DNA of 37,192 nucleotides from Methanobacterium sp. GTDB lineage: Archaea; Methanobacteriota; Methanobacteria; Methanobacteriales; Methanobacteriaceae. Location of the stretch: assembly GCA_030017655.1 (NCBI GenBank), contig JASEIM010000004.1:74526-111717 (forward strand), in the 5' to 3' direction. The stretch's first letter is position 1. Each line of letters begins with the position of its first letter. A model generated the notes under the pieces. It ran no database searches. It was not told the DNA's origin and saw nothing but the letters and a program-made list of their open reading frames with translations. Positions 16,153-24,298 of the stretch are shown piece after piece. Position numbers and translations under genes: made by a program.

Positions 16153-17811
16153 ATGCTTTTTACAGAAGATACAATTGGAGATTTCCTTGAAAAAATGGTT
16201 GAAAAGAATCCAGACCAGGAATTTATGGTCTATCCAGATAGAGACCTTCGATTTACTTATAAACAATTTGATGATCGCGTAAATATGCTTGCAAAAGGCC
16301 TGCTTTCCATCGGAATTACTAAAGGCGATCATGTAGGAATTTGGGCATTAAACGTTCCGGACTGGATTACATTCTTATTTGCATGTGCAAAAATTGGGGC
16401 AGTTCTTGTAACAGTAAATACTGCTTATAAAAGTCATGAACTGGATTATGTTTTAAAACAGTCAGATATGAAAGCCCTTGCAATAACAGAGGGATTCAGA
16501 GATGTGAATTATTTAAAAGTATTATATGAACTTGTCCCTGAACTAAAAACAAGTAACAGAAGTAATTTAAAAAGCAAAGAATATCCCTGCCTTAAAAGTG
16601 TAATTTACATTGGTCCTGAAAAGCATCGTGGACTTTACAATACCAATGAACTACTTCTTTTAGGAAAACACACCGATGATAAAGAGCTTTTAGAGATTAA
16701 AAATACTTTTGATAGCGATGATGTAGTATGTATGCAGTACACATCAGGGACAACAGGTTTCCCGAAGGGAGTAATGCTTACACATAAAAATATAATTAAT
16801 AATGGATATTACATTGGTGAAAACCTGAAATACACTGAAAAAGATAGATTATGTCTTCCCGTACCAATGTTCCATTGTTTTGGAGTTACTTTAGGGCTTA
16901 TGGCAATGTATACACATGGTGGAACTCTTGTAATGCTTGAACAGTTCGATCCTCTCATGGTTCTTGCAGCAGTACAAAAAGAAAAATGTACTGCGCTTTA
17001 TGGTGTCCCAACAATGTTTATTGCAGAATATACGCATCCTATGTTTGACATGTTTGATTTATCTTCACTTAGAACAGGAATAATGGCCGGTTCCACATGT
17101 CCAATTGAGGCCATGAAAAAAGTAGTTAATGACATGAACATGACGGAGATAACCAGTGTTTATGGCCTAACTGAAGGCTCTCCTGGATTTACTCAGACAA
17201 GTGTCGACGATCCTCTTGAATTAAGGGTTAAAACTGTAGGAAGAAAACTGCCTAACTGTGAAATTAAAGTTGTTGATCCAGAAACAGGTAAAACTGTTGG
17301 ACCTGGAGAAGTTGGTGAAATTTGCAGCAGAGGTTATAATGTAATGAAAGGGTATTATAAAATGCCCGATAAAACTGCAGAAGCAATTGATGAAGATGGA
17401 TGGCTTCATAGCGGCGATTTAGTTACAATGGATGAAAAAGGATACTTCACGGTTGTGGGACGAATTAAAGATATGATTATTCGTGGTGGAGAAAACATTT
17501 ATCCGCGTGAAATTGAAGAGTTTTACTACACAATGCCTGGAATTAAGGACGTACAGGTTATAGGAATTCCTGATGATAAATACGGTGAAATTGTCGGGGC
17601 ATTTATAATACTTGATGAAGATGCTGATCTCACTGAAGAGGATGTTAGAGATTATGGAATAGAAAGAATAGCACGTTATAAAGTTCCAAAGCATGTTTTC
17701 TTTGTTGATGAGTTCCCTCTTACAGCAAGTGGTAAAATACAGAAGTTTAAAATGCGTGAAGATGCAGTGGAACTCCTTAAAAAGAAACTTGAAGAAGAGC
17801 CTGGGATTTAA
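16153..17811 (+). CDS. AMP-forming acyl-CoA synthetase
   Basis: A 552-residue member of the ANL superfamily. It activates a carboxylic acid with ATP to an acyl-AMP and then to the acyl-CoA. Motifs occur in order: YTSGTTGFPKG (P-loop-like, from residue 196), YGLTEGSPG (about 335-343), DGWLHSGDL (about 415-423), GRIKDMIIRGGENIYPREIEE (hinge and gate), and SGKIQKFKMRE with the C-terminal catalytic lysine near residue 527. AGGGGGA lies before the ATG. The substrate is probably a medium- or long-chain or branched acid rather than acetate, judged only from its closeness to the fadD-like group. It forms a run with the thioesterase and XRE-cupin genes. Confidence 0.92.
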   Translation: MLFTEDTIGDFLEKMVEKNPDQEFMVYPDRDLRFTYKQFDDRVNMLAKGLLSIGITKGDHVGIWALNVPDWITFLFACAKIGAVLVTVNTAYKSHELDYVLKQSDMKALAITEGFRDVNYLKVLYELVPELKTSNRSNLKSKEYPCLKSVIYIGPEKHRGLYNTNELLLLGKHTDDKELLEIKNTFDSDDVVCMQYTSGTTGFPKGVMLTHKNIINNGYYIGENLKYTEKDRLCLPVPMFHCFGVTLGLMAMYTHGGTLVMLEQFDPLMVLAAVQKEKCTALYGVPTMFIAEYTHPMFDMFDLSSLRTGIMAGSTCPIEAMKKVVNDMNMTEITSVYGLTEGSPGFTQTSVDDPLELRVKTVGRKLPNCEIKVVDPETGKTVGPGEVGEICSRGYNVMKGYYKMPDKTAEAIDEDGWLHSGDLVTMDEKGYFTVVGRIKDMIIRGGENIYPREIEEFYYTMPGIKDVQVIGIPDDKYGEIVGAFIILDEDADLTEEDVRDYGIERIARYKVPKHVFFVDEFPLTASGKIQKFKMREDAVELLKKKLEEEPGI

Positions 17812-17887
17812 TTTCACGTTAGGCTTTTCCAATTATTTTATTTTTAATTACTTCTTTTTTTAAATTAATTAGTCAAAAATCCGATAG

Positions 17888-17948
17888 TTTTATATACGAT
17901 CATGTGAATAAACATTCATCTATGAATATATGAACATTTGCTCATATA
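17888..17948 (+). promoter_or_regulatory. TATA box plus two inverted repeats (ArsR/SmtB-like operator)
   Basis: TTTATATA at 17888-17895 is a strong archaeal TATA box. Two inverted repeats lie over the expected start of transcription (about 17918-17922). At 17914-17927 ATTCAT and ATGAAT are separated by CT. At 17927-17948 the arms TATATGAACA and TGCTCATATA are separated by TT, ten positions with one mismatch. The TGAACA...TGTTCA-like core flanked by ATAT resembles the 12-2-12 operators of ArsR/SmtB metal sensors (established for that family). The match here is by eye, and no ArsR gene is in the window. Confidence 0.5.
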
Positions 17949-17965
17949 AATTTGAAGGTGAAAAA

Positions 17966-20506
17966 TTGACAAATGACCTTGATATCAAAGATATTTCTGG
18001 GCTTTCCCAGATTGAAGTAGCTGAAAGACAAAAAAAGGAAGGATATAATGAACTTCCTTCAACAAAAAAAAGAACTATTCTTACTATTTTGTTTGAGGTC
18101 ATTCGTGAACCGATGTTCCTGCTATTAATAGCCAGTGGAATAATATATCTTTTTCTAGGAAGTCTTGATGAGGCTTTAATGCTTCTTGGATTTGTTTTTG
18201 TTATAATTGGAATCACTTTTTACCAGGAACGTAAAACAGAGCGTACACTGGAGGCACTCAGGGACTTATCCAGTCCACGTGCACTGGTAATCCGTGATGG
18301 TGAAAAAAAGCGAATTCCAGGTCGTGAAGTGGTTAGGGATGATATTTTAATTTTAGAAGAGGGAGATAGGGTACCTGCAGATGCTGTTGTTCTTTCATGC
18401 AGCCATCTTCTAATTAATGAATCACTATTAACTGGAGAATCTGTACCTGTTCGTAAAGTCCCGTGTGGAGGAGTTATGGATATGTATCCACCGGGTGGTG
18501 ATGAATTACCATCAGTTTACTCCGGAACTCTCGTTGTACAGGGTCAGGGAATAGCTCAAGTACAAAATATAGGTTTAAAAACGGAAATGGGTAAGATTGG
18601 TAAGAGATTGGAGACACTGGAAGATGAAGATACTTCCTTACAAAAAGAAACCCGTACTTTGGTTCGAAACTTTGCACTTGCAGGAATAGTATTATGCGCT
18701 GCTGTAGTAATTATATATGGGTTGACAAGATTAGACTGGATCAACGGATTTTTAGCAGGTATAACACTGGCAATGGCTATTCTGCCTGAAGAAATTCCGG
18801 TTGTACTTACAATTTTCCTTGCATTGGGAGCATGGAGAATTTCTAAAAAAGAGGTACTTACAAGGCGTTCACATGCAATACAGGCTTTAGGGTCAGCAAC
18901 TGTGTTGTGTGTTGATAAAACAGGTACTTTAACTTTAAATCAAATGTCAGTTAGTAAAATTTATGCAAATGGAGATTTTTACGAAGTTAATACAGAAAAA
19001 CAGGATTCACTTCCAGAAAATTTCCACGAACTTGTTGAATTCAGTATCCTTGCTAGCCAGAGAGATCCCTTTGATCCAATGGAGAAAGCATTAGAAAAGC
19101 TTGGAGAAGATACTTTATCGGATACAGAGCATTTACACGATGATTGGACAATAGTACGCGAATATCCTCTTTCACAGGAATTACTGGCAATGTCTCATGT
19201 TTGGAAATCGCCGGATGGTGAAGATTATATCATCGCAGCAAAAGGTGCACCCGAAGCTATTGCTGATCTCTGCCATTTAAACGAAAAAGATACACAGAAA
19301 ATGTTACAGAATATAAAATCAATGGCAAATGAAGGTTTAAGGATACTTGGAGTAGCTAAAGCAAGCTTTAAACAAGTAGGTTTGCCAGTTGAACAACATG
19401 ATTTTAAATTTGAGTTTTTAGGGCTTATAGGGTATATAGATCCAGTTAGACCGGGAGTTGCAGATGCAATTGATGAATGTTATAATGCAGGATTAAGGGT
19501 TGTAATGATAACTGGGGACTATCCGGGTACTGCAAAGAAAATTGCTGAGCAAATTGGCCTTAAGCCAAGAGAAAAGATTATTACAGGTCCAGAACTGGAT
19601 AATATGGATGATTCAAAGTTACAGAATGAAATTAAAAATGTAAATATATTTGCCAGGGTAGTACCTGAACAGAAACTCCGCCTTGTAAATGCCCTAAAAG
19701 CAAATAATGAAGTAGTGGTAATGACAGGGGATGGTGTAAATGATGCTCCAGCGTTAAAATCAGCCCAAATTGGGATAAGTATGGGGGATAGAGGCACTGA
19801 TGTTGCCAGAGAAGCATCAGCACTGGTATTGCTCAATGATGATTTTTCATCAATAGTAGATGCTGTTAAAATGGGAAGAAGAATCTTTGATAATTTGAAG
19901 AAAGCTATTGCCTATATTTTCGCTGTCCACATACCCATAATAGGTATGTCATTAATTCCAGTGCTCTTTAATCTGCCTCTTGTCCTGTTACCAGTTCAAA
20001 TTGTATTTCTGGAATTAATAATAGATCCTTCATGTTCAATTGTCTTTGAAGCAGAACCAGCAGAAGCAAATGTGATGAAACGGCCACCTAGAAGTGTGAA
20101 AGAACCATTATTTGACAGAAGAGTAATCAGTTTAAGTATTCTGCAGGGAATCAGCGTCTTAATAATAGTTTTGGGAGTATATGCAATAACACTCTATAAC
20201 GGACAGGGAGATATGGAAGCACGTGCATTAAGTTTCACCACATTAATTGTAGCTAACCTAGCCCTGATTTTAACTAACAGGTCATGGTCTATGACAATTT
20301 TTGAAACATTACGCTCTCCAAACAAAGCACTTTGGTATGTTATTGGCGGCGCATTACTATTTTTAGGGCTTGTGCTTTACTTAGAACCATTACGTAATCT
20401 CTTTGGATTCAGCATTTTACACCTGGAAGACCTGTTAATTTGCCTGTTAGCAGGGATTATAAGTATCTTGTGGTTTGAGGCCTTAAAAATGGCCGGTAAA
20501 TTATAG
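17966..20506 (+). CDS. Cation-transporting P-type ATPase (P2-type)
   Basis: ATP-driven cation pump, 846 residues from the preferred start. Order: N-terminal cytosolic GLSQIEVAERQKKEGYNELP; TM1-2; actuator domain with LLTGES; TM4 with PEEIP (from residue 274); phosphorylated Asp317 in DKTGTLT; KGAPEA in the nucleotide domain; MITGDYPGTA and TGDGVNDAPALKSAQIGIS; then TM5-10. PEEIP replaces PEGLP of Ca2+ pumps, and TM6 reads LELIIDPSCSIVFEAEP, lacking the classical Ca2+ ligands, so the ion is uncertain. No CPC/CPx metal motif is present. The frame extends to an ATG at 17930, but that lies inside the operator-like palindrome. GGTGA five bases before TTG at 17966 makes TTG the better start. Confidence 0.88.
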   Translation: MTNDLDIKDISGLSQIEVAERQKKEGYNELPSTKKRTILTILFEVIREPMFLLLIASGIIYLFLGSLDEALMLLGFVFVIIGITFYQERKTERTLEALRDLSSPRALVIRDGEKKRIPGREVVRDDILILEEGDRVPADAVVLSCSHLLINESLLTGESVPVRKVPCGGVMDMYPPGGDELPSVYSGTLVVQGQGIAQVQNIGLKTEMGKIGKRLETLEDEDTSLQKETRTLVRNFALAGIVLCAAVVIIYGLTRLDWINGFLAGITLAMAILPEEIPVVLTIFLALGAWRISKKEVLTRRSHAIQALGSATVLCVDKTGTLTLNQMSVSKIYANGDFYEVNTEKQDSLPENFHELVEFSILASQRDPFDPMEKALEKLGEDTLSDTEHLHDDWTIVREYPLSQELLAMSHVWKSPDGEDYIIAAKGAPEAIADLCHLNEKDTQKMLQNIKSMANEGLRILGVAKASFKQVGLPVEQHDFKFEFLGLIGYIDPVRPGVADAIDECYNAGLRVVMITGDYPGTAKKIAEQIGLKPREKIITGPELDNMDDSKLQNEIKNVNIFARVVPEQKLRLVNALKANNEVVVMTGDGVNDAPALKSAQIGISMGDRGTDVAREASALVLLNDDFSSIVDAVKMGRRIFDNLKKAIAYIFAVHIPIIGMSLIPVLFNLPLVLLPVQIVFLELIIDPSCSIVFEAEPAEANVMKRPPRSVKEPLFDRRVISLSILQGISVLIIVLGVYAITLYNGQGDMEARALSFTTLIVANLALILTNRSWSMTIFETLRSPNKALWYVIGGALLFLGLVLYLEPLRNLFGFSILHLEDLLICLLAGIISILWFEALKMAGKL

Positions 20507-20598
20507 ATATCTAATGGATTTGGCTAATAAAAACTTAAAAAATATAACTCTGTGAAGAAGCATGTTTATCCCTAAAAAAAATATAATTCAATTAAAAT

Positions 20599-21420
20599 AT
20601 GAAATCCTTAAAAAAAGAAATAATAGAAAAGTGCAGAGAACTCCAGATCCCTCTGGTAGGATTTGCACCAGTTAGTAGATGGGAAAAACCTCCCAAAGAA
20701 CTTCCAGATACTTTTAGTGAATGGATTCCCGTAGAATTCTGGCCCCAATCAATATATCCTGAAGCAAAAACGGTTATTGTAATAGGACTTCCAGTTCAAC
20801 TTCCAATACTTGAAACAGCTCCATCTATTTATTACCATGAACTTTATAAAACTGTAAATGCTGCTTTAGATTCTAAGGCATATGAACTATCAAATTTTTT
20901 GATATTCAGAGGTTATCCTTCAATTTATTTACCTAGAGATGCTTATGGGGATATAGATGTGCTCCTTGAAAAACCATTTGCATTCTTTTCACATAAACAT
21001 GCAGCATATCTTGCAGGTTTAGGTTCTTTTGGACAGAATAATGTTCTTCTAACTCCAGAATATGGTCCAAGAGTTAGATTCACCTCAATTTTCACAACTG
21101 CTAAAATAGAAGGAGATCCAATCAAAAACGAGAGTTTATGCACCAAATGCCTTGCATGTGTTAATGAATGTCCGGTTAATGCAATAAAAAAGGAAGGTGA
21201 TTTTCCACCTCCAGTAGATAAAATAAAATGCGCCCAAAGAAGTAAAAAACTCAGGAAAGAATATAGATCTCCATGTGGGATATGTATCAAGGTTTGTCCG
21301 GTTGGGAAGGACAGAAAAATCTTTAATCGGAAAGATACAGCTTTATATGACAAGAATAAAACTCCTGAAAAATATAGAAATGCATGGGAACATGTAAGGA
21401 AATATGGGAGTAAAAAATAG
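20599..21420 (+). CDS. QueG-like iron-sulfur protein (COG1600 family)
   Basis: A 273-residue protein resembling epoxyqueuosine reductase and its relatives. The N-terminal part has the family's FAPVSRW and FWPQSIYPEAKTVIVIGLPV. The middle has HAAYLAGLGSFGQNNVLLTPEYGPRVRF. A two-cluster ferredoxin domain follows: C181, C184, C187, C191 and C211, C226, C229, C233 (the standard two 4Fe-4S sets). The length is shorter than bacterial QueG, and archaea make archaeosine rather than queuosine. A related reductase of unknown substrate, possibly corrinoid-using, is therefore likelier than true QueG. It sits alone, about 90 bases after the ATPase gene. Confidence 0.78.
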   Translation: MKSLKKEIIEKCRELQIPLVGFAPVSRWEKPPKELPDTFSEWIPVEFWPQSIYPEAKTVIVIGLPVQLPILETAPSIYYHELYKTVNAALDSKAYELSNFLIFRGYPSIYLPRDAYGDIDVLLEKPFAFFSHKHAAYLAGLGSFGQNNVLLTPEYGPRVRFTSIFTTAKIEGDPIKNESLCTKCLACVNECPVNAIKKEGDFPPPVDKIKCAQRSKKLRKEYRSPCGICIKVCPVGKDRKIFNRKDTALYDKNKTPEKYRNAWEHVRKYGSKK

Positions 21421-21465
21421 ATAGTGATGATTATATTTCATAATTAAAATTAAAACGGTGATTAG

Positions 21466-22644
21466 ATGAAGAATTTATTTGCAGATAGGATGAATAACGT
21501 TCACAAATCATTTATAAGGGAGATACTTAAAGTTACGGAGGAACCAGACATCATTTCATTTGCTGGAGGGCTTCCAAACCCCAAATCATTCCCTGTTAAG
21601 GAAATAGAAGAAGCAGTATCCAAGGTTTTATCTCAAAATGGTAATGAAATTCTTCAATACAGCACAACAGAAGGATACTTACAACTTCGCGAATATATTG
21701 CGGAAAGATACTCAAAAAAAGGTTTAAAGGTCAATGCCGATGAAATACTGATTACAAACGGCTCGCAGCAGGGAATTGACCTTGTAGGCAAGGTTTTTTT
21801 AAATAAAGGAGATAAAGTTCTGGTAGAAAGCCCTACATATCTTGCTGCAATTCAATCATTTGGGTTATTTGAACCTGAATTCAAGTCTGTTCCTTTGTTA
21901 GAAGATGGTGTAGACATAACTGCTTTACAAAAAACATTTGATGAAAATAAAATTAAATTATTCTATTCGGTCACAAATTTCCAGAATCCAACAGGCATAA
22001 CCTATTCAAAAGAAAAAAGGCAAGAAGTAGCTGAAATTCTTAAAAATGAAGACACTATTTTTGTAGAAGATAATCCTTACGGTGAAATAAGGTTTTTGGG
22101 AGAAGATATACCTCCTGTTAAGTCTTATCTTGAAGATGGAGTTCTTTTCGGTTCATTTTCAAAGATAGTTTCTCCAGGAATGAGACTCGGCTGGATAGTT
22201 GCAAATGAGGAGATAATGGAAAAGATAATCATAGCAAAACAGGCTTCAGACCTACATTCTAACTATTTCACTCAGAGGGTTGTTTATCAGTATTTAATTG
22301 ACAATAATGTTGATGAGCATATAGAAAAAATTAAGAAAATGTATAGGAACCAGAGAAACCTGATGATTTCAATGATTAAAGAGCATTTTCCTGAAAATGT
22401 TAAATATACAGAGCCTGAGGGTGGAATGTTCCTTTGGGTTACTCTTCCAGAAGATTTATCCTCTTTGGATCTGTTTGATCTTGCAATTAAAGAAAATGTT
22501 GCATTTGTCCCGGGTAATGCATTTTTCGCTGATGGAAGTGGAGAAAATACATTGAGACTCAACTTTTCTAATTCTGATGAAGAAAAAATTGAAGAAGGTA
22601 TAAAACGGCTTGGGAAGGCTATTTATGGGTTAATTGAGAAATAA
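21466..22644 (+). CDS. Class I PLP-dependent aminotransferase (LysN/aromatic type)
   Basis: A 392-residue fold type I aminotransferase of the 2-aminoadipate/aromatic group. The start DIISFAGGLPNPKSFPV is typical of that group. It has LITNGSQQGIDLV for cofactor binding, YSVTNFQNPTGITYS, VEDNPYGEIRF, and Schiff-base Lys233 in FGSFSKIVSPGMRLGW. The C-terminal LRLNFSN holds the substrate-binding Arg. This group acts on aromatic, aminoadipate or branched substrates; the exact one cannot be read. The gene follows the QueG-like gene by 45 bases and may share its transcript. No ribosome binding site better than GGTGATTAG is seen before the ATG. Confidence 0.9.
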   Translation: MKNLFADRMNNVHKSFIREILKVTEEPDIISFAGGLPNPKSFPVKEIEEAVSKVLSQNGNEILQYSTTEGYLQLREYIAERYSKKGLKVNADEILITNGSQQGIDLVGKVFLNKGDKVLVESPTYLAAIQSFGLFEPEFKSVPLLEDGVDITALQKTFDENKIKLFYSVTNFQNPTGITYSKEKRQEVAEILKNEDTIFVEDNPYGEIRFLGEDIPPVKSYLEDGVLFGSFSKIVSPGMRLGWIVANEEIMEKIIIAKQASDLHSNYFTQRVVYQYLIDNNVDEHIEKIKKMYRNQRNLMISMIKEHFPENVKYTEPEGGMFLWVTLPEDLSSLDLFDLAIKENVAFVPGNAFFADGSGENTLRLNFSNSDEEKIEEGIKRLGKAIYGLIEK

Positions 22645-22800
22645 CTCTTATTAAAATTTAAGTTATATTTCTCAAGTAGATATGTGGCAGAATAAAAGTT
22701 GTTTTCTCATTTATTAACGGAAATAATCGAATTATTTAATAGCACTTTAAAGAGAGGAAGCCATGTTTATCATGTATCTCAAGCACCAAACTAATTAAAT

Positions 22801-22932
22801 AATGTATCAATAGATGAACTTCGTGAATGCGGTTTAACTTTAAGAAAAACTGAATATATTAAGTCTATATCTAATGAGATAGAAGTGGAAATTTTGAAAG
22901 ATTTTGATAGACACAAAATTACCAATAAATAG
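22801..22932 (+). pseudogene. Remnant of an HhH-GPD DNA glycosylase (AlkA-like)
   Basis: An open frame without a start, preceded in frame by a TAA at 22792. It translates to NVSIDELRECGLTLRKTEY, then IKSISNEI and a polar tail. The stretch E-L-R-x-C-G-L-x-x-R-K-x-x-Y-I matches the helix-hairpin-helix part of DNA-3-methyladenine glycosylase II/AlkA proteins. The catalytic Asp region is absent, so this is a fragment. No clear upstream half is seen in 22645-22790, which otherwise holds nothing I can name. Confidence 0.45.
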
Positions 22933-23021
22933 GATAAATGAAAAAGATTAGCTGATTTTTATATTAAATTGCTGAATTACCAATATAAACATTTAAAATA
23001 TTAAAAAATAGTATTTGTAAT

Positions 23022-23549
23022 TCAGGCACTTTTTGGTATATCTGAATCTCCAATGTCTTCAGTTACTTCACTGTTTTTTGTGAGATTATAAGCTATTAGA
23101 AGACATATAAGAATTATTGGAATTAAGATATCAATATAAAGCGCGTAACCGGCATTTCCAGGCGCCAAATTTCCAGTTTGAGCAATGTTCATAATATGTC
23201 CGTATGCAGCACCAAGATAGAATACTGAAATTGCTATTATAGTCGCTATCCAGAAGTTATCCCTGAATTTCCAGCATAAAATACCTAAAATTCCATAGGA
23301 TAGATTTGCAATTCCCACTTCAAACTGGAATGGACTGCCTGCAGGCCAGCCTATCAACGCAGCAACCATATTGGCCATAAAAACATGCCCTATAAAGCCC
23401 CATATTGAACCAAATCCAACCATTACAACTAAAAACCATAATAAAAACACTTCGAAAACTCTATTTTTTGTTTTAGGTGATTTACTTAAAAATAAATTTA
23501 AAAAAGCCCCTATTAATGTTATTGCAAGGAAGACGTATGTCATTTCCAT
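23022..23549 (-). CDS. Integral membrane protein, DUF6790-like
   Basis: A 175-residue protein with five hydrophobic segments (about residues 3-20, 33-52, 75-92, 100-118 and 135-158). It contains the pattern WPAGSPFQFEVGIANLSYG and YLGAAYGHIMN, which I associate with the DUF6790 family of methanogen and bacterial membrane proteins; its function is unknown. The end is charged and polar. An AAGAGGGTTT ribosome binding site precedes the ATG. It is flanked by the glycosylase remnant and by hairpin array A, in an otherwise decayed stretch, but is itself intact. Confidence 0.72.
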   Translation of the reverse strand: MEMTYVFLAITLIGAFLNLFLSKSPKTKNRVFEVFLLWFLVVMVGFGSIWGFIGHVFMANMVAALIGWPAGSPFQFEVGIANLSYGILGILCWKFRDNFWIATIIAISVFYLGAAYGHIMNIAQTGNLAPGNAGYALYIDILIPIILICLLIAYNLTKNSEVTEDIGDSDIPKSA

Positions 23550-23675
23550 TTGAAACCCTCTTTAAATATCTATTCAAGAATTAATTGCTTTGATACATGA
23601 ATAAAATTATCTATGGATAGGATATAAAGAAGTTTTATTAATATTTAAATTATGGCGTCGATTGGATGAAATAAA

Positions 23676-23830
23676 ATGGAAACCCTCAAAAATCCATTAT
23701 TTTTGGGGCATTCAAAAACCTGTGGTTTTTGCGGTTTTAAATTTTCAATTTGCAAACATGGAAAAATTAAAAATTTTTTCGGCTACGAAACGTAGTTTCT
23801 TAAGCACCGAAAATCTATGATTTTCGAGTG
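23676..23830 (+). repeat. Hairpin array A: tandem short inverted repeats
   Basis: A run of short inverted repeats, none overlapping: 23684-23708 (CCTCAAAAAT and ATTTTTGGGG, one G-U pair); 23713-23731 (CAAAAACC and GGTTTTTG, loop TGT); 23761-23780 (GAAAAA and TTTTTC); 23783-23799 (CTACG and CGTAG, or GAAAC and GTTTC); and 23805-23830 (CGAAAATC and GATTTTCG, loop TAT, extended by CAC and GTG with one bulged A). It begins with AAAATGGAAACCC, like array C. It lies between the DUF6790-like gene and a VOC pseudogene, and its last GTG abuts that pseudogene. A 40-codon frame from the ATG at 23676 exists but is made of repeat sequence. Confidence 0.8.
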
Positions 23831-24260
23831 TTAAATTATATTTGTCCCCTTATTGTGGTTAAAATTTAAAGAAATCAAAAGAATTTTATGAAAATGTCTT
23901 GAAACAGGAAATAGAAATAGATCATGGTGAAAATGTTGTATTTAAAAGGAGTTTCGCAATTCATGACATCAAACACTTTCAAAAATTAACATGTAAATCT
24001 AAAGTGAAAAGATTATTCAAAGGATTTAATAGAACTATGTTTTGAAATAGATAAATTCGAAGCAAAATTAGAATATTTAGATGTGGAATTTGTACGATTA
24101 TAGAGCAACCATGGGTAGATTAATGAGATTTTATGACCTGATAATTATATTATTGAAGTTGGTGAACCTTTAAATTTGTAATAAAAAGATTCGCTAATGG
24201 GTTTCTGTTGGGGAACTCAGTGAAAAATCATCAATGCCAGTTGAATTGATACTGGAATGA
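23831..24260 (+). pseudogene. Glyoxalase/VOC family protein, multiply frameshifted
   Basis: Segments in different frames join into one VOC (glyoxalase/bleomycin resistance) protein: ICPLIVVK (from 23840); KSKEFYENVLKQ and EIDHGENVVFKR, then FAIHDIKHFQKLT; ELCFEIDKFEAKLEYLDVEFV (24033 on, read in another frame and slightly longer); RLMRFYD; PDNYIIEVGEPL; KFVIKRFAN; and SVGELSEKSSMPVELILE before TGA at 24258. At least five shifts or stops interrupt it, including a TAG near 24100 and a TGA in frame near 24044. The pieces are collinear and nothing else is missing, so decay is by small lesions, not deletion. The native start may have been replaced by the adjoining hairpin array. Confidence 0.82.
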
Positions 24261-24298
24261 GATTTAAGGGGTATGGAGATTATATATTCATTGGAAAT

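Noticed and set aside
20599..21420. Naming the iron-sulfur protein queG
   Set aside because: Archaea make archaeosine, not queuosine, and the protein is shorter than QueG, so only family-level similarity is claimed.
23676..23798. Forty-codon frame starting at ATG 23676 with a CGFCGF motif
   Set aside because: Made of hairpin repeat units, without a convincing ribosome binding site; array C, which begins similarly, does not keep the frame open.
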